64,000 bases of DNA from Camelimonas fluminis (GCF_014656355.1 NZ_BNCG01000001.1:638541-702540); one strand, 5' to 3'. Numbered from the stretch's first letter, positions 20,287 through 30,343 are shown. Numbers and translations are program-made. Notes: generated by a model not told the origin, from the letters alone.

Positions 20287-20873
20287 GACTGATTCTTCTG
20301 GGCCCTCCGGGCGCGGGCAAGGGCACCCAGGCGAAACGTCTGGTCGAGCGTTATGGCATTCCCCAGCTGTCTACCGGCGATATGCTGCGCGCTGCGGTTG
20401 CCGCTGGCACGCCGATTGGTCTGAAGGCCAGGGCGGTGATGGACGCCGGCCAGCTCGTCTCCGACGACATTGTGATCGGCATCGTGGCGGATCGCATCGA
20501 GGAGCCTGACGCGAAGAAGGGTTTCATCCTCGACGGCTTCCCGCGCACCGTGGCGCAGGCCGAGGCCCTCGGCGACATGCTCGCCGGCAAGGGATTGAAG
20601 CTCGACGCCGTCGTTGAGCTCGTTGTTGATCAGGATGGTCTGGTGAACCGGATCATCAATCGCGCCAACGAATCGAAGGCCAATGGCGAACCGGTTCGCG
20701 CGGACGACGATCCGGAAGTCTTCAAGACCCGTCTGGCTGCTTACAATCGCGACACGGCGGTTGTCGCGCCATTCTATGAGGGCAGGGGCCAGCTCAGCCG
20801 CATTGATGGCGAGCAGCCGATCGACGCCGTGAGCTCAGCGCTCTATGCGGCGCTTGACAAGGTTGACGCCTGA
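20283..20873 (+). CDS. adk: Adenylate kinase
   Basis: Catalyses AMP + ATP to 2 ADP. 196 aa, so it is the short form without the LID zinc insert, usual for alphaproteobacteria. The P-loop [10 protein letters not shown] (7-16), [10 protein letters not shown] (30-39) and DGFPRTVAQ (~82-90) are intact. It is translationally coupled to secY. Confidence 0.97.
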   Translation: MRLILLGPPGAGKGTQAKRLVERYGIPQLSTGDMLRAAVAAGTPIGLKARAVMDAGQLVSDDIVIGIVADRIEEPDAKKGFILDGFPRTVAQAEALGDMLAGKGLKLDAVVELVVDQDGLVNRIINRANESKANGEPVRADDDPEVFKTRLAAYNRDTAVVAPFYEGRGQLSRIDGEQPIDAVSSALYAALDKVDA

Positions 20874-21051
20874 TCCTTTTGGGGTTAACAGGGCGCAACT
20901 TTTCCGATCGGCGCCGTTCTTTCCTCAAGAGGGACGGCGCTGTTCGTATTGCGTTTCCCGCAAGGCCGGCCTCCACCGGATGCGGGTTCAGCCGCGGATT
21001 TGCGGCGTTCATCAGACCCGGCGCAGACGCGCCGGCCACATGGAGACGACA

Positions 21052-21420
21052 TTGGCTCGTATTGCTGGCGTAAATATTCCGACGAACAAGCGCACCGTTA
21101 TCGCGCTTCAGTACATTCATGGCATCGGCGCGAAGTTCGCCTCCGAGATCTGCGAGAAGGTCGGCATTCCGGCCGAGCGTCGCGTCAACGAGCTGACCGA
21201 CCAGGAGGTTCTGCAGATCCGTGAGACCATCGACCGCGACTATCTGGTCGAAGGCGACCTGCGTCGCGAAGTGTCGATGAACATCAAGCGCCTCATGGAC
21301 CTGGGTTGCTATCGCGGTCTGCGTCACCGTCGCGGCCTGCCGGTTCGCGGCCAGCGCACCCACACCAACGCCCGCACCCGCAAGGGCAAGGCGAAGCCGA
21401 TCGCCGGCAAGAAGAAGTAA
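21052..21420 (+). CDS. rpsM: 30S ribosomal protein S13, TTG start
   Basis: S13, 122 aa, which contacts P-site tRNA and S19. [13 protein letters not shown] (2-14) and [16 protein letters not shown] are conserved. The start is TTG 21052: GGAG at 21042-21045 is ideally placed for it, and it gives exactly the family N-terminus. The upstream in-frame ATG 21040 overlaps that site and would add METT. First gene of the alpha operon. Confidence 0.95.
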   Translation: MARIAGVNIPTNKRTVIALQYIHGIGAKFASEICEKVGIPAERRVNELTDQEVLQIRETIDRDYLVEGDLRREVSMNIKRLMDLGCYRGLRHRRGLPVRGQRTHTNARTRKGKAKPIAGKKK

Positions 21421-21521
21421 TCAGCGGCTGGGTCTCCAGTCTGTGGCGGAGCAGGGGTCCTGCTCCGCGATGTTTTGTCCCGAGCGCCTGGCAATACGGG
21501 CGCGCCTGAAGGAAGTGGTTT

Positions 21522-21911
<390 letters not shown>

Positions 21912-22013
21912 TCCTGATGGCCCCGGCTTGCCGGGGCTGCGCCGTTTGCGGCGCGCCGCCCTTTAACGTGGCGTTGGCGCGCCGCCCCTTATGAGATCCG
22001 CAGAGGTGTGCTC

Positions 22014-23033
22014 GTGATCCAGAAAAACTGGCAGGAACTGATCAAGCCGGGCAAGCTCGAGGTGTCCGGCAGCGATGACCGCAGGCACGTGGCGACCCTC
22101 GTGGCAGAGCCGCTTGAGCGTGGCTTCGGCCTGACGCTTGGCAACGCCTTGCGGCGCGTCCTCCTGTCGTCTCTCCAGGGCGCTGCGGTGACGGCGATCC
22201 AGATCGACGGCGTGCTGCACGAGTTTTCGTCGGTGCCTGGCGTTCGTGAAGACGTCACCGACATTGTGCTGAACGTGAAGATGATTGCCATTCGCATGCA
22301 GGGCGAAGGCCCCAAGCGGATGACGTTGCGCAAGCAGGGCCCCGGCCTTGTCACCGCTGGCGACATCAACACGGTTGGCGATATCCAGATTCTCAACCCT
22401 GACATGCCACTGTGCACGCTGGACGACGGCGCCGAAGTGCGCATGGAGTTCACGGTCAACACCGGCAAGGGTTATGTGCCGGCTGAGCGCAACTGCCCCG
22501 AGGACGCGCCCATCGGCCTGATCCCGGTGGACAGCATTTTCAGCCCGGTGCGCAAGGTTTCCTACCGCGTCGAGAACACCCGCGAGGGACAGGTTCTGGA
22601 CTACGACAAGCTGACGCTTGAAGTGGAAACCAATGGCGCGGTTTCGCCGGAAGACGCTGTGGCTTACGCCGCGCGCATCCTGCAGGACCAGCTTGCCATC
22701 TTCGTCAACTTCGAGGAGCCCCGTCGCGAGGAAGCAGGAGCCGCGGCCGCGCCGCAGCTGCCCTTCAACCCGGCGTTGCTCAAGAAGGTGGACGAGCTGG
22801 AGTTGTCGGTCCGTTCGGCCAACTGCCTCAAGAACGACAACATCGTCTACATTGGCGACCTTATCCAGAAGTCGGAAGCGGAGATGCTTCGCACCCCGAA
22901 CTTCGGTCGCAAGTCGCTCAACGAGATCAAGGAAGTTCTCGCGACCCTTGGCCTGCACCTCGGCATGGACGTGCAGGGCTGGCCGCCGGAGAATATCGAA
23001 GACCTCGCCAAGCGCTTCGAAGAACACTACTGA
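22014..23033 (+). CDS. rpoA: DNA-directed RNA polymerase subunit alpha
   Basis: The alpha subunit, 339 aa. The N-terminal dimerisation domain includes [19 protein letters not shown] (~30-48). A linker precedes the C-terminal domain, which binds UP elements and activators ([15 protein letters not shown], ~256-270; [12 protein letters not shown]). The start is GTG 22014 ([13 protein letters not shown]), because AGAGG at 22002-22006 fits it and the family begins there. A GTG six bases earlier adds two residues. Confidence 0.96.
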   Translation: MIQKNWQELIKPGKLEVSGSDDRRHVATLVAEPLERGFGLTLGNALRRVLLSSLQGAAVTAIQIDGVLHEFSSVPGVREDVTDIVLNVKMIAIRMQGEGPKRMTLRKQGPGLVTAGDINTVGDIQILNPDMPLCTLDDGAEVRMEFTVNTGKGYVPAERNCPEDAPIGLIPVDSIFSPVRKVSYRVENTREGQVLDYDKLTLEVETNGAVSPEDAVAYAARILQDQLAIFVNFEEPRREEAGAAAAPQLPFNPALLKKVDELELSVRSANCLKNDNIVYIGDLIQKSEAEMLRTPNFGRKSLNEIKEVLATLGLHLGMDVQGWPPENIEDLAKRFEEHY

Positions 23034-23120
23034 GCTTTATGCGCCGGCCACTTGATGGCCGGCCAAACAAGAGAGCGGCCGTACCGTGGCACGGCGGCCG
23101 CATAAATCTGGAGATAGCCA

Positions 23121-23534
23121 ATGCGTCACGGTTTTGCCCATCGTCGTTTCAACCGCTCTTCCGAGCACCGCAAGGCGATGTTCGCCAACATGGCTGCGGC
23201 GCTGATCAAGCATGAGCAGATCGTCACCACCCTGCCGAAGGCGAAGGATCTCCGTCCGATCGTCGAGAAGCTGGTGACCCTTGGCAAGCGCGGCGACCTG
23301 CACGCCCGTCGTCAGGCCATTGCCCAGATCCGTGACCAGGATCAGGCTCGCAAGCTGTTCGAAGTGCTTGGCCCGCGCTACAAGGCGCGCAACGGCGGCT
23401 ACCTGCGCATCATGAAGGCTGGCTTCCGCTTTGGCGACAACGCTCCGATGGCTGTCATCGAGTTCGTCGATCGCGACGTCGATGCAAAGGGCAAGGACTC
23501 TGGCCCGACCCAGCAGGGCGCTGACGAGGCGTGA
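23121..23534 (+). CDS. rplQ: 50S ribosomal protein L17
   Basis: L17, 137 aa. [18 protein letters not shown] (1-18) is diagnostic. A Lys/Gly/Gln-rich tail follows the conserved core. It is the last gene of the alpha operon and is directly followed by a strong terminator. Confidence 0.97.
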   Translation: MRHGFAHRRFNRSSEHRKAMFANMAAALIKHEQIVTTLPKAKDLRPIVEKLVTLGKRGDLHARRQAIAQIRDQDQARKLFEVLGPRYKARNGGYLRIMKAGFRFGDNAPMAVIEFVDRDVDAKGKDSGPTQQGADEA

Positions 23535-23562
23535 TTGTCCCGTTCCGCGGACATTTGACGAA

Positions 23563-23588
23563 GGGCGGTGTTTTCACCGCCCTTTTTT
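23563..23588 (+). terminator. Terminator of the S10-spc-alpha gene block
   Basis: GGGCGGTG (23563-23570) pairs with CACCGCCC (23575-23582) around TTTT, followed by six T. It is a textbook rho-independent terminator, 28 bp after the rplQ stop. Confidence 0.95.
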
Positions 23589-23935
23589 ATTGCCCGAATG
23601 GCGGTATTCCGGGCGGTGATTTCTTGTGGTCGCCATTTTTCCGATTGAATCGTGCAGGATTCTGGACCAGTCCGGGCCAGGCGGTGTCCAGCCAGCCAGA
23701 CGGAAACGTCGGGTCGCGCAAGGTTTGTCCGGAGCAGGGAGGCATGGGGCCTTCAATCGCGGTTCGGTGGTTTTCCCTGCGGGGGAGCTTCAGGCGCGCG
23801 TTGGTTCAGGTTTGGCTCCCCGGAGCGCGAGGTGGCGGGCGATGGGGCTTCAGCCCGCCCGGCGGGGCGCATGAAGGTTTTATCTGAGGCGGGATCCGGT
23901 TGCGGCGTCCGGCCATGTGCGTGGGAGAGTAAAGG
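23589..23935. other. Intergenic region upstream of the DegP-like protease
   Basis: About 350 bp. It holds overlapping GC-driven open frames with no ribosome binding site or recognisable product. The protease promoter must lie here, but I cannot assign boxes with confidence. Confidence 0.5.
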
Positions 23936-25411
23936 ATGCGGATGGTTATTGGCGCCCATGGCATGCGGCCGGCCCGGATGGCGATGCGCAGGAGCGTGGT
24001 TTCACGTTCTGCGGTCATCGCCGCCGCGGTTTTCATGGCGACTGTCGTGGTTGCGCCGTCCATGGCGTTGGCGCAGACCCGCGAAGTTCCCCAGGGGCGT
24101 GGCGAGATCCAGCTGTCGTTCAGCCCGATCGTCAAGAAAGTGGCCCCGTCGGTGGTCAACGTCTACGGTGCGCGGGTCGAGCGTCAGCAACAAAATCCGT
24201 TGTTCGAGGACCCGTTCTTCCGGCGCTTTTTTGGCGGCGACTTCGGGGTTCCGCGCGAGCGGGTGGCGCGTTCGCTTGGCTCGGGCGTGATTGTTGATCC
24301 GTCGGGCATCATCGTCACCAATCACCACGTCATCGAGAACATGACGGAGGTGAAGATCGCCCTGGCCGACAAGCGCGAGTTTGAGTGCGATATCGTGCTG
24401 CGCGATCCACGCACCGATCTGGCGGTGCTTCGCATCCGCGACAAGGGCGTGAAATTGCCGGCCATGGAGCTTGGTGATTCCGATGCGCTGGAGGTCGGCG
24501 ACCTGGTGCTCGCTATCGGCAACCCGTTCGGCGTCGGTCAGACGGTGACCCAGGGCATTGTTTCGGCCCTGGCGCGCACCCAGGTCGGCATTGGCGACTA
24601 CCAGTTCTTCATCCAGACCGACGCGGCCATCAATCCCGGCAATTCCGGCGGCGCCCTCGTCGACATGAAGGGGCGGCTGGTCGGGATCAATTCGGCCATC
24701 TATTCGCGTTCCGGCGGCAGCGTCGGCATTGGCTTCGCCATTCCGGCCGCCATGACGCGGGTGGTAGTGGAATCGGCGAAGAGCGGGGGCAAGCTTGTGA
24801 AGCGCCCCTATTTCGGCGGGCGGCTGCAGGCGGTGACCGCTGACATTGCCGAGAGCGTTGGGCTCGATCGGCCAACCGGCGCCATGGTGGCTGATCTGCG
24901 GCCAGGTAGCCCGGCGGCCGCGGCCGGCCTGAAGCGCGGCGATGTCATCCTGTCCGTGGATGGGCAAGCGGTGGATGACCCGGACGCGTTTGGTTACCGG
25001 CTGGCGACCCGGCCGATGGGCGGGGAGGCGACGCTGACGGTGCAGCGCGGCTCCCGCAAGGAAACTGTCAGGATCCGTCTGGCGCCCGCTCCGGAAACGC
25101 CGGCCCGGGATGAGGTGAAGCTGTCGTCGCGCACGCCGTTTGGCGGGGCCACGGCGGCCAACCTGTCGCCGGCGGTCGCCGAGGAACTGTCCATGGACGT
25201 GTCGGGCGCGGGCGTGGTGATTCTGGATATTGGCGAGGGTTCCAGCGCGGCGCAGGTTGGACTGAAAAAGGGCGACGTCATTGTGGCCGTCAACGGCGAG
25301 AAGGTTGGAACGTCGCGTGAACTCGACGCGGCCCTGTCCCGTCGCGCCCGCTATTGGGAAATCACCATCAAGCGCGGCGAAGAGGTGTTCACCGCCGTTC
25401 TGGGCGGCTGA
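23936..25411 (+). CDS. Periplasmic serine endoprotease, DegP/DegQ (HtrA) family
   Basis: A trypsin-like protease with two PDZ domains that degrades or refolds damaged envelope proteins. 491 aa. A basic N-region and hydrophobic core (~28-45) end in ALA, a signal peptide site near residue 46. The catalytic triad is His131 (TNHHVIE), Asp161 (RTDLAVL) and Ser237 (GNSGGAL). PDZ1 spans ~270-365 and PDZ2 ~390-490, each with a PAAAAGLKRGDVI or SAAQVGLKKGDVI turn. ATG 23936 and ATG 23942 are both plausible. In many Hyphomicrobiales this gene sits between rplQ and rarA. Here the DsbD/redoxin pair lies between it and rarA. Confidence 0.92.
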   Translation: MRMVIGAHGMRPARMAMRRSVVSRSAVIAAAVFMATVVVAPSMALAQTREVPQGRGEIQLSFSPIVKKVAPSVVNVYGARVERQQQNPLFEDPFFRRFFGGDFGVPRERVARSLGSGVIVDPSGIIVTNHHVIENMTEVKIALADKREFECDIVLRDPRTDLAVLRIRDKGVKLPAMELGDSDALEVGDLVLAIGNPFGVGQTVTQGIVSALARTQVGIGDYQFFIQTDAAINPGNSGGALVDMKGRLVGINSAIYSRSGGSVGIGFAIPAAMTRVVVESAKSGGKLVKRPYFGGRLQAVTADIAESVGLDRPTGAMVADLRPGSPAAAAGLKRGDVILSVDGQAVDDPDAFGYRLATRPMGGEATLTVQRGSRKETVRIRLAPAPETPARDEVKLSSRTPFGGATAANLSPAVAEELSMDVSGAGVVILDIGEGSSAAQVGLKKGDVIVAVNGEKVGTSRELDAALSRRARYWEITIKRGEEVFTAVLGG

Positions 25412-25482
25412 GACCACTGCTGGTCAGCGCCGGGCCGCGAGCCCGGCCACTGATCCAGTGGGAGCGCCGATCGGGCGCCTGC

Positions 25483-26130
25483 TCAGGATGCGTATTTGAT
25501 CGCGCAACCGTAAGCGCGGGTTTGCGGCGCGCTCACCGGCTTTCCACTACTGAGTTCAGCCAGCGCCTCACGCACGTAATTGCGCGCGCCCTGAACTTCG
25601 GCGACGTCCGTGCCAGGCTTGTCATCGATGGCGCCCAAATAGGCGAGCTTGCCGTCCGGCGCGATGACATACATGTGCGGCGTCGCCCGCGCGCCATAGG
25701 CGCGGCCGACCTTGCCGTCGGGATCGAACAGCACCTGGGCTGGCGTGGCGCTGCGGCTGGCGGTCAGACGGTTGGCTTCCTCCGCCGAAACGGCGCCCTG
25801 CTCGCCGGGCGCGGACGAAATGATGGTGAGCCAGACAACGCCTGCCCCGGCGGCCTCCTTCTGCAACTTCTGCATGTTGCCGCTGGAGTAGTGTTTTTTC
25901 ACGAATGGACATTCGTGATTGGTCCACTCCAGCACCACGGTCTTGCCCTTGAAGTCGGCGAGGGAAATTTTGCCGCCTCCGGCTGAGGCCAGGGTGAAAG
26001 CCGGCGCAACGGAGCCGGACTTCACTGGCGGCGGAGCGGCGAGAGCAGGCAGGCCGGTCGCCAGGGCCAGGCCGGCAAGGGCGCTGCCCGCGAGCAGATG
26101 ACGGCGTGAGAGACAAAAGGGGTGGCTCAT
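25483..26130 (-). CDS. Exported redoxin (thioredoxin-fold, AhpC/TSA-like) protein
   Basis: A 215-aa thiol protein. SRRHLLAGSALAG near the N-terminus reads as a twin-arginine-type signal, and ALA-A gives a cleavage point (~32-34). The redoxin fold follows (GSVAPAFTL, FKGKTVVLEW) with a single active-site cysteine in TNHECPFVKKHY (~75) rather than CxxC, so it resembles peroxiredoxin-like PrxL proteins. A second cysteine lies in the C-terminal YGCAIKY. ATG 26130 is chosen because AAGGAG is properly spaced from it; ATG 26136 is too close. It lies downstream of dsbD on the same strand and is likely a reduction partner of that protein. Confidence 0.8.
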   Translation of the reverse strand: MSHPFCLSRRHLLAGSALAGLALATGLPALAAPPPVKSGSVAPAFTLASAGGGKISLADFKGKTVVLEWTNHECPFVKKHYSSGNMQKLQKEAAGAGVVWLTIISSAPGEQGAVSAEEANRLTASRSATPAQVLFDPDGKVGRAYGARATPHMYVIAPDGKLAYLGAIDDKPGTDVAEVQGARNYVREALAELSSGKPVSAPQTRAYGCAIKYAS

Positions 26131-26406
26131 CCTCATTCTCCTTGGCGATGCAATGCTGGCGGGCGCCGTGGCGCCGTCATTCCGGAAAATTTGCTCCGGA
26201 CAGGCCCGGGCATGCCAAATGCCCTTGATTCCCTGCGTTCTCCGGCAATGCGAAGACCAGCGCCTGGAAACGCTTTCAATCAGAAAATAGCGCGAATGCC
26301 GGCTTCAGTGTGAGCGGATTTACCTTGCAGCCAAACCGCTGGCAGGGTTGTCGGCAACTGACAATCCAGCGACCAGGCTCTGGCGGGACAGGCATGTCGC
26401 CAGGGG

Positions 26407-28680
26407 TCAGGGGGTGTGGTCGCCGCCTTCTTTCCTGAGAGCGATGCGCGCGGGCAGCGCCGACAAGGCCTCGATCACAGTCGCGGGGGTCAGGATTTGC
26501 GGCAGGACCACTGGGGCCTCCTCGACGCCTTCGCCGCGATAGACCAGATACAGCGGCACGCCGCCGCGACCGAATCGCGCCAGCAGGGCGGTGATTTCCG
26601 GATTCTGGTTGGTCCAGTCCCCCTTCAGATAGGCGACGCCGCGCGCTTGCATCGCGTCGCGCACACTGGCGGTGTCCAGGGTGGTGCGCTCGTTGACCAT
26701 GCAGGTGATGCACCAGGCCGCTGTCAGATTGACGAGCACCGGCTTGCGTTCAGTCAGCAGGGCGTTGAGCCGCTGCTGTGTGAAGGGCTCGACGCCTTCG
26801 CCGGTTGCGGCCACGGCGCCGGGGGCATGACGGGTTTCATCCACGCGCCAGATGCAGGCGACGGCAATAACGAGGGCCAGCGCCACAACCACGCGGGCGG
26901 CGATGGCGCCGCCCCGTCCCGCCGCGGCGGCGAGGCCAGCGGCCCAGATGGCCAACGCCACGGCGACGAGGCCGCCAAGCGCCAGTGACAGGCCGATGGG
27001 CGACACCTGCTGGCTCAGCACCCAGATCAGCCATGCGGCGGTGGCGTACAGCGGGAAAGCGAGGGCCTGCTTGAGGATTTCCATCCAGCGGCCGGGGCGC
27101 GGCATGCGCTTCATCAGCGCCGGCAGGAAGGTGAGCAGCACAAACGGAAAGGCGAGGCCGGCGCCAAGGGCGATGAAGACGGCGATGGCCATGCCCGCAG
27201 ACTGGGTGAGCGAAAAGCCAATGGCGGCGCCCATGAATGGTCCGGTGCACGGGCTGGCGACGACGGCGGCGAGAATGCCGGTGAAGAAGGATCCGCCATA
27301 GCTGGCCCTGCGGGTGAGGCGATCGCCGAGACCGCTCCACGACGCGCCGAGTTGCACGGCCCCGGAAAGCCCCAGTCCCATGGCGAACATGACATAAGCC
27401 AGCAGCGCAACGACGGGCGGCGACTGCAACTGGAAGCCCCAGCCAATGCTGGCGCCGGCCTGTCGGGCGGCGATGAGCATGGCGGCGAGGGCAACGAATG
27501 AGACCAGAACGCCTGCGCCGTAGCTCAGCCCATGCAGGCGCATGGCGCGCGGCGTCTTGCCGCCGCCCTGGGCCAGCGACAGCACCTTGATCGACAGCAC
27601 CGGAAACACGCAGGGCATCAGGTTGAGGACCATTCCGCCGGCAAAGGCGAGAACAAGCGCCATCCAGAGGGTGAGGCTGGCCGCGTCGGCCCCGGTCGAC
27701 GTCGGCGCCGTTGCCCTAGGCGGCACGGCGAAGGCCGGCTGGCTGATGGGCAAACTGGCGACGGCCGGGGGCGGATCGCCAATGCTGATCTCATAACCAC
27801 GCGTCGCGCCGCTGGCGGCGGTGAGGCTGATCACTCCGGCAAGGTGTGAGAGGGCGGCGGATGCGGGGGCGCTGCGCTGCATGGTCAGCGTCAGCTTGCC
27901 GTCCTTTATGTCGCGCTTTTGCGGCGCAGCGTTTTCCAGCAGGCTCTCGTCCACGGGAAAGAACGCAGCGTCCCGGATCTCGTCGGCTGTCATGCCGGCC
28001 GGCAAGGGCGCCGTGACGGTGAAAGCATCGCCGCTGGCGTCAAATGTGGCGCCGCTGAGGGGCGTCGGTTGCTGGTCGCGCGCCAGGGCGAAGGCCTGGG
28101 CAGAGGCGGGGTCAGGGGCCACGGAGGCGACGTCAGGAGCCGCGGGGGCGCTGGCGGAGAGGCTGGCGCCGCCAGGGATGCACTCTTTCTCGCAGACCAG
28201 CCATGAGGCGTCAGCCTTGAGGGTCACCCGACCGACGGGGGCCAGATCGGCAGGCGGGGTGATCTGTGTCAGCAGGAAGGTTTCGCCTTCATAGCCGAAA
28301 TTCATCAGCGGGCCGACCGGCAGCCGCTGCGGCGTCGGCCACTGGATCGGGCCAGCGCGAAAGCCTGGCGGCAGCGACCAGCGGATTTCCGTGGGCAGGC
28401 CAGAATCGCCCGGGTTGCGCCAATAGGTGTGCCAGTGCTCCTTCGTGCGCAGGCGCAGCGCCACCGTGAACGGCTTGCCCGGCTGGATGGCGGAGGGCTC
28501 GATCAGCAGGTCGGCCTTGACCAGATCATTGCCGCGCTGATTGGCCAGCGCCGCGTCGCCCATGGTCAGGCTCTGGGCGGCCAGGGCAAAAACCGCAAGA
28601 ATCGCAAGTCCGAACGCCAGCATGGTTGCCCGCAAAGCTCGCCCGGTTGGTGATGCCGCCATCAGAGTTCCGCTTTTCAT
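26407..28680 (-). CDS. dsbD: Thiol:disulfide interchange protein DsbD / ScsB-like
   Basis: A membrane electron conduit of 757 aa that moves reducing power from cytoplasmic thioredoxin to periplasmic thiol proteins. A signal-like hydrophobic stretch (~18-36) precedes the periplasmic alpha domain (~55-330) with the cysteine pair in VCEKECIPG (C163, C167). The CcdA-like transmembrane domain (~335-625) has PCVFPVLSIK (~355) and SPCTGPFMG (~476). The C-terminal thioredoxin domain has WCITC (C657, C660). A start at 28662 (MAASPTG) has a better GGAA site. The redoxin gene at 25483-26130 follows. A 28-bp palindrome lies 14 bp upstream of the start. Confidence 0.92.
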   Translation of the reverse strand: MKSGTLMAASPTGRALRATMLAFGLAILAVFALAAQSLTMGDAALANQRGNDLVKADLLIEPSAIQPGKPFTVALRLRTKEHWHTYWRNPGDSGLPTEIRWSLPPGFRAGPIQWPTPQRLPVGPLMNFGYEGETFLLTQITPPADLAPVGRVTLKADASWLVCEKECIPGGASLSASAPAAPDVASVAPDPASAQAFALARDQQPTPLSGATFDASGDAFTVTAPLPAGMTADEIRDAAFFPVDESLLENAAPQKRDIKDGKLTLTMQRSAPASAALSHLAGVISLTAASGATRGYEISIGDPPPAVASLPISQPAFAVPPRATAPTSTGADAASLTLWMALVLAFAGGMVLNLMPCVFPVLSIKVLSLAQGGGKTPRAMRLHGLSYGAGVLVSFVALAAMLIAARQAGASIGWGFQLQSPPVVALLAYVMFAMGLGLSGAVQLGASWSGLGDRLTRRASYGGSFFTGILAAVVASPCTGPFMGAAIGFSLTQSAGMAIAVFIALGAGLAFPFVLLTFLPALMKRMPRPGRWMEILKQALAFPLYATAAWLIWVLSQQVSPIGLSLALGGLVAVALAIWAAGLAAAAGRGGAIAARVVVALALVIAVACIWRVDETRHAPGAVAATGEGVEPFTQQRLNALLTERKPVLVNLTAAWCITCMVNERTTLDTASVRDAMQARGVAYLKGDWTNQNPEITALLARFGRGGVPLYLVYRGEGVEEAPVVLPQILTPATVIEALSALPARIALRKEGGDHTP

Positions 28681-28693
28681 CTGTCACATGAAC

Positions 28694-28721
28694 TATGGTT
28701 AATTTAATTAAATTAACCATA
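28694..28721. promoter_or_regulatory. 28-bp perfect palindrome, candidate operator
   Basis: The left half TATGGTTAATTTAA is followed directly by its exact reverse complement, with no spacer. It lies in the dsbD-rarA divergent spacer, 14 bp from the first dsbD codon and about 210 bp from rarA. A perfect AT-rich palindrome of this length in a GC-rich genome is most easily explained as a dimeric repressor or activator site controlling dsbD. The regulator is not in the window. Confidence 0.75.
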
Positions 28722-28932
28722 CATTTGTTTGGTATTTTTTATGTGTTGCGCGAACATGCGCGGCTTGGCGCGCTGGCTCGTGAGAGCGCTTGTTACGCTT
28801 GCAATGCACGCCAATCATGTCAGACCGCCGGCGCTTTTTGCCCTGGGCGTTTCGTCACCTTATATACATCAGCGCACATGAGAGGGCGATCACGGCGCCA
28901 ATGGGGCGCCGGGCGCGGAATGGACCCGGACA

Positions 28933-30279
28933 ATGGGCGATCTGTTTTCTTCAATGGAGCCGGCCCCCGCGGATGAGCCGCGTCCGGACGGCGATCGCGT
29001 CCCGGCGGCGGGACGGCCGCTGGCCGACCGGCTGCGGCCAACGCAACTTGCCGAGGTCGCCGGGCAGGATCATCTGGTCGGTCCGGAGGGAGCGCTCACC
29101 CGGATGCTCGAATCCGGTTCGTTGGGGTCGCTGATTTTCTGGGGGCCGCCCGGCACCGGCAAGACAACGGTGGCGCGGCTGCTGGCGGGCGCAACCGACC
29201 TGCGCTTCGAGCAGATCTCGGCGATCTTTTCCGGCGTGGCCGATCTCAAGAAGGTTTTCGAAGGCGCCCGCGTGCGCCGCGCCGCCGGGCAGCGCACCTT
29301 GCTGTTCGTTGACGAGATACACCGTTTCAACCGGGCGCAGCTCGACGCCTTTCTTCCTGTGATGGAAGACGGGACCATCACCCTGATTGGCGCCACGACG
29401 GAAAACCCGTCCTTCGAACTGAATGCGGCGCTGTTGTCGCGGGCGCGGGTGCTGACCTTCCGCGCGCTCGACCCGGCCGCGATCGAAAGCCTGCTGGCGC
29501 GGGCCGAGACGATCGGGGACAGACCCCTGCCGCTGACAGCCGACGCCCGCGTGGCGCTGGTCGCCATGGCGGATGGCGATGGCCGCGCCTCGCTCACCCT
29601 GGCGGAAGAAATCTGGCGGGCGGCGCGGCCTGGCGAGGTGTTCGACGCCGCCCAGCTTGTCGAGGTGGTGCAACGTCGGGCGCCGATCTACGACAAGGGC
29701 CAGGACGGCCACTACAATCTGATTTCGGCGCTGCACAAATGCGTGCGCGGCTCCGACCCGGACGCCGCCCTGTATTACTTCGCCCGGATGATCGAAGCAG
29801 GCGAGGATCCCCTGTTCATCGCCCGCCGTCTGACCGTGATGGCGGTGGAGGACATCGGCCTGGCTGATCCGCAGGCGCTGCAGGTGGCCAATGCGGCGAA
29901 GGACGCCTACGATTTTCTTGGGCTGCCAGAGGGGGCGCTGGCCCTGGCCAACGCCGTGGTCTATCTGGCGACGGCGCCCAAATCCAACGCGGTCTACATG
30001 GCGCTGGCCGGGGCCCGCCGCACGGCGAAAGCCGGCGGCTCCCTGATGCCGCCGCGCACCATCCTCAACGCCCCCACCAAATTGATGAAGGCGGAAGGCT
30101 ACGGCGCGGACTATCAATACGACCATGACCAGCCGGACGCCTTTTCCGGGCAAAATTACTGGCCGGAGAAGCTTGGCCGGCAGCACTTCTACGAACCGTC
30201 GCAGCGCGGCTTCGAGCGGGAAATCGGCAAGCGGCTGGACTGGTGGGAGAAGCTGCGGCGCGAGCGGCGCGGAGGATAG
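28933..30279 (+). CDS. rarA: Replication-associated recombination protein RarA (MgsA)
   Basis: An AAA+ ATPase of 448 aa acting at stalled forks and gaps. Walker A GPPGTGKTT (71-79), Walker B LLFVDEIHRF (123-132) and sensor-1 GATTENPSF (~152-160) are intact. The C-terminal half carries the tetramerisation domain (YDKGQDGHYN, VAAEDIGLADPQAL-like). Its usual rhizobial neighbours are the DegP-like protease upstream and crcB downstream; both are present but separated from it by inserted genes. Confidence 0.95.
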   Translation: MGDLFSSMEPAPADEPRPDGDRVPAAGRPLADRLRPTQLAEVAGQDHLVGPEGALTRMLESGSLGSLIFWGPPGTGKTTVARLLAGATDLRFEQISAIFSGVADLKKVFEGARVRRAAGQRTLLFVDEIHRFNRAQLDAFLPVMEDGTITLIGATTENPSFELNAALLSRARVLTFRALDPAAIESLLARAETIGDRPLPLTADARVALVAMADGDGRASLTLAEEIWRAARPGEVFDAAQLVEVVQRRAPIYDKGQDGHYNLISALHKCVRGSDPDAALYYFARMIEAGEDPLFIARRLTVMAVEDIGLADPQALQVANAAKDAYDFLGLPEGALALANAVVYLATAPKSNAVYMALAGARRTAKAGGSLMPPRTILNAPTKLMKAEGYGADYQYDHDQPDAFSGQNYWPEKLGRQHFYEPSQRGFEREIGKRLDWWEKLRRERRGG

Positions 30280-30319
30280 GACTGTCCACGCGGCCATGGC
30301 CGGAACCGACCCGGCGAGA

Positions 30320-30343
30320 GTGAAAATCCGTGTGAAAATCCGT
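30320..30343. repeat. Perfect tandem 12-bp direct repeat upstream of aacS
   Basis: GTGAAAATCCGT occurs twice back to back (30320-30331, 30332-30343), 62 bp before the aacS start. TTCAC follows at once, which can pair with the GTGAA of either unit. It could be a regulator-binding site or a simple duplication. Confidence 0.6.

Noticed and set aside
23652-24290. Plus-strand frame overlapping the start of the DegP-like gene
   Set aside because: Ser/Arg/Trp-rich product without homology or ribosome site. The in-phase protease frame has an intact catalytic triad.
28695-28976. Open frames starting MVNLIKLTI on both strands
   Set aside because: The identical starts arise because the 28-bp palindrome reads the same on both strands. 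Neither frame has a ribosome site.
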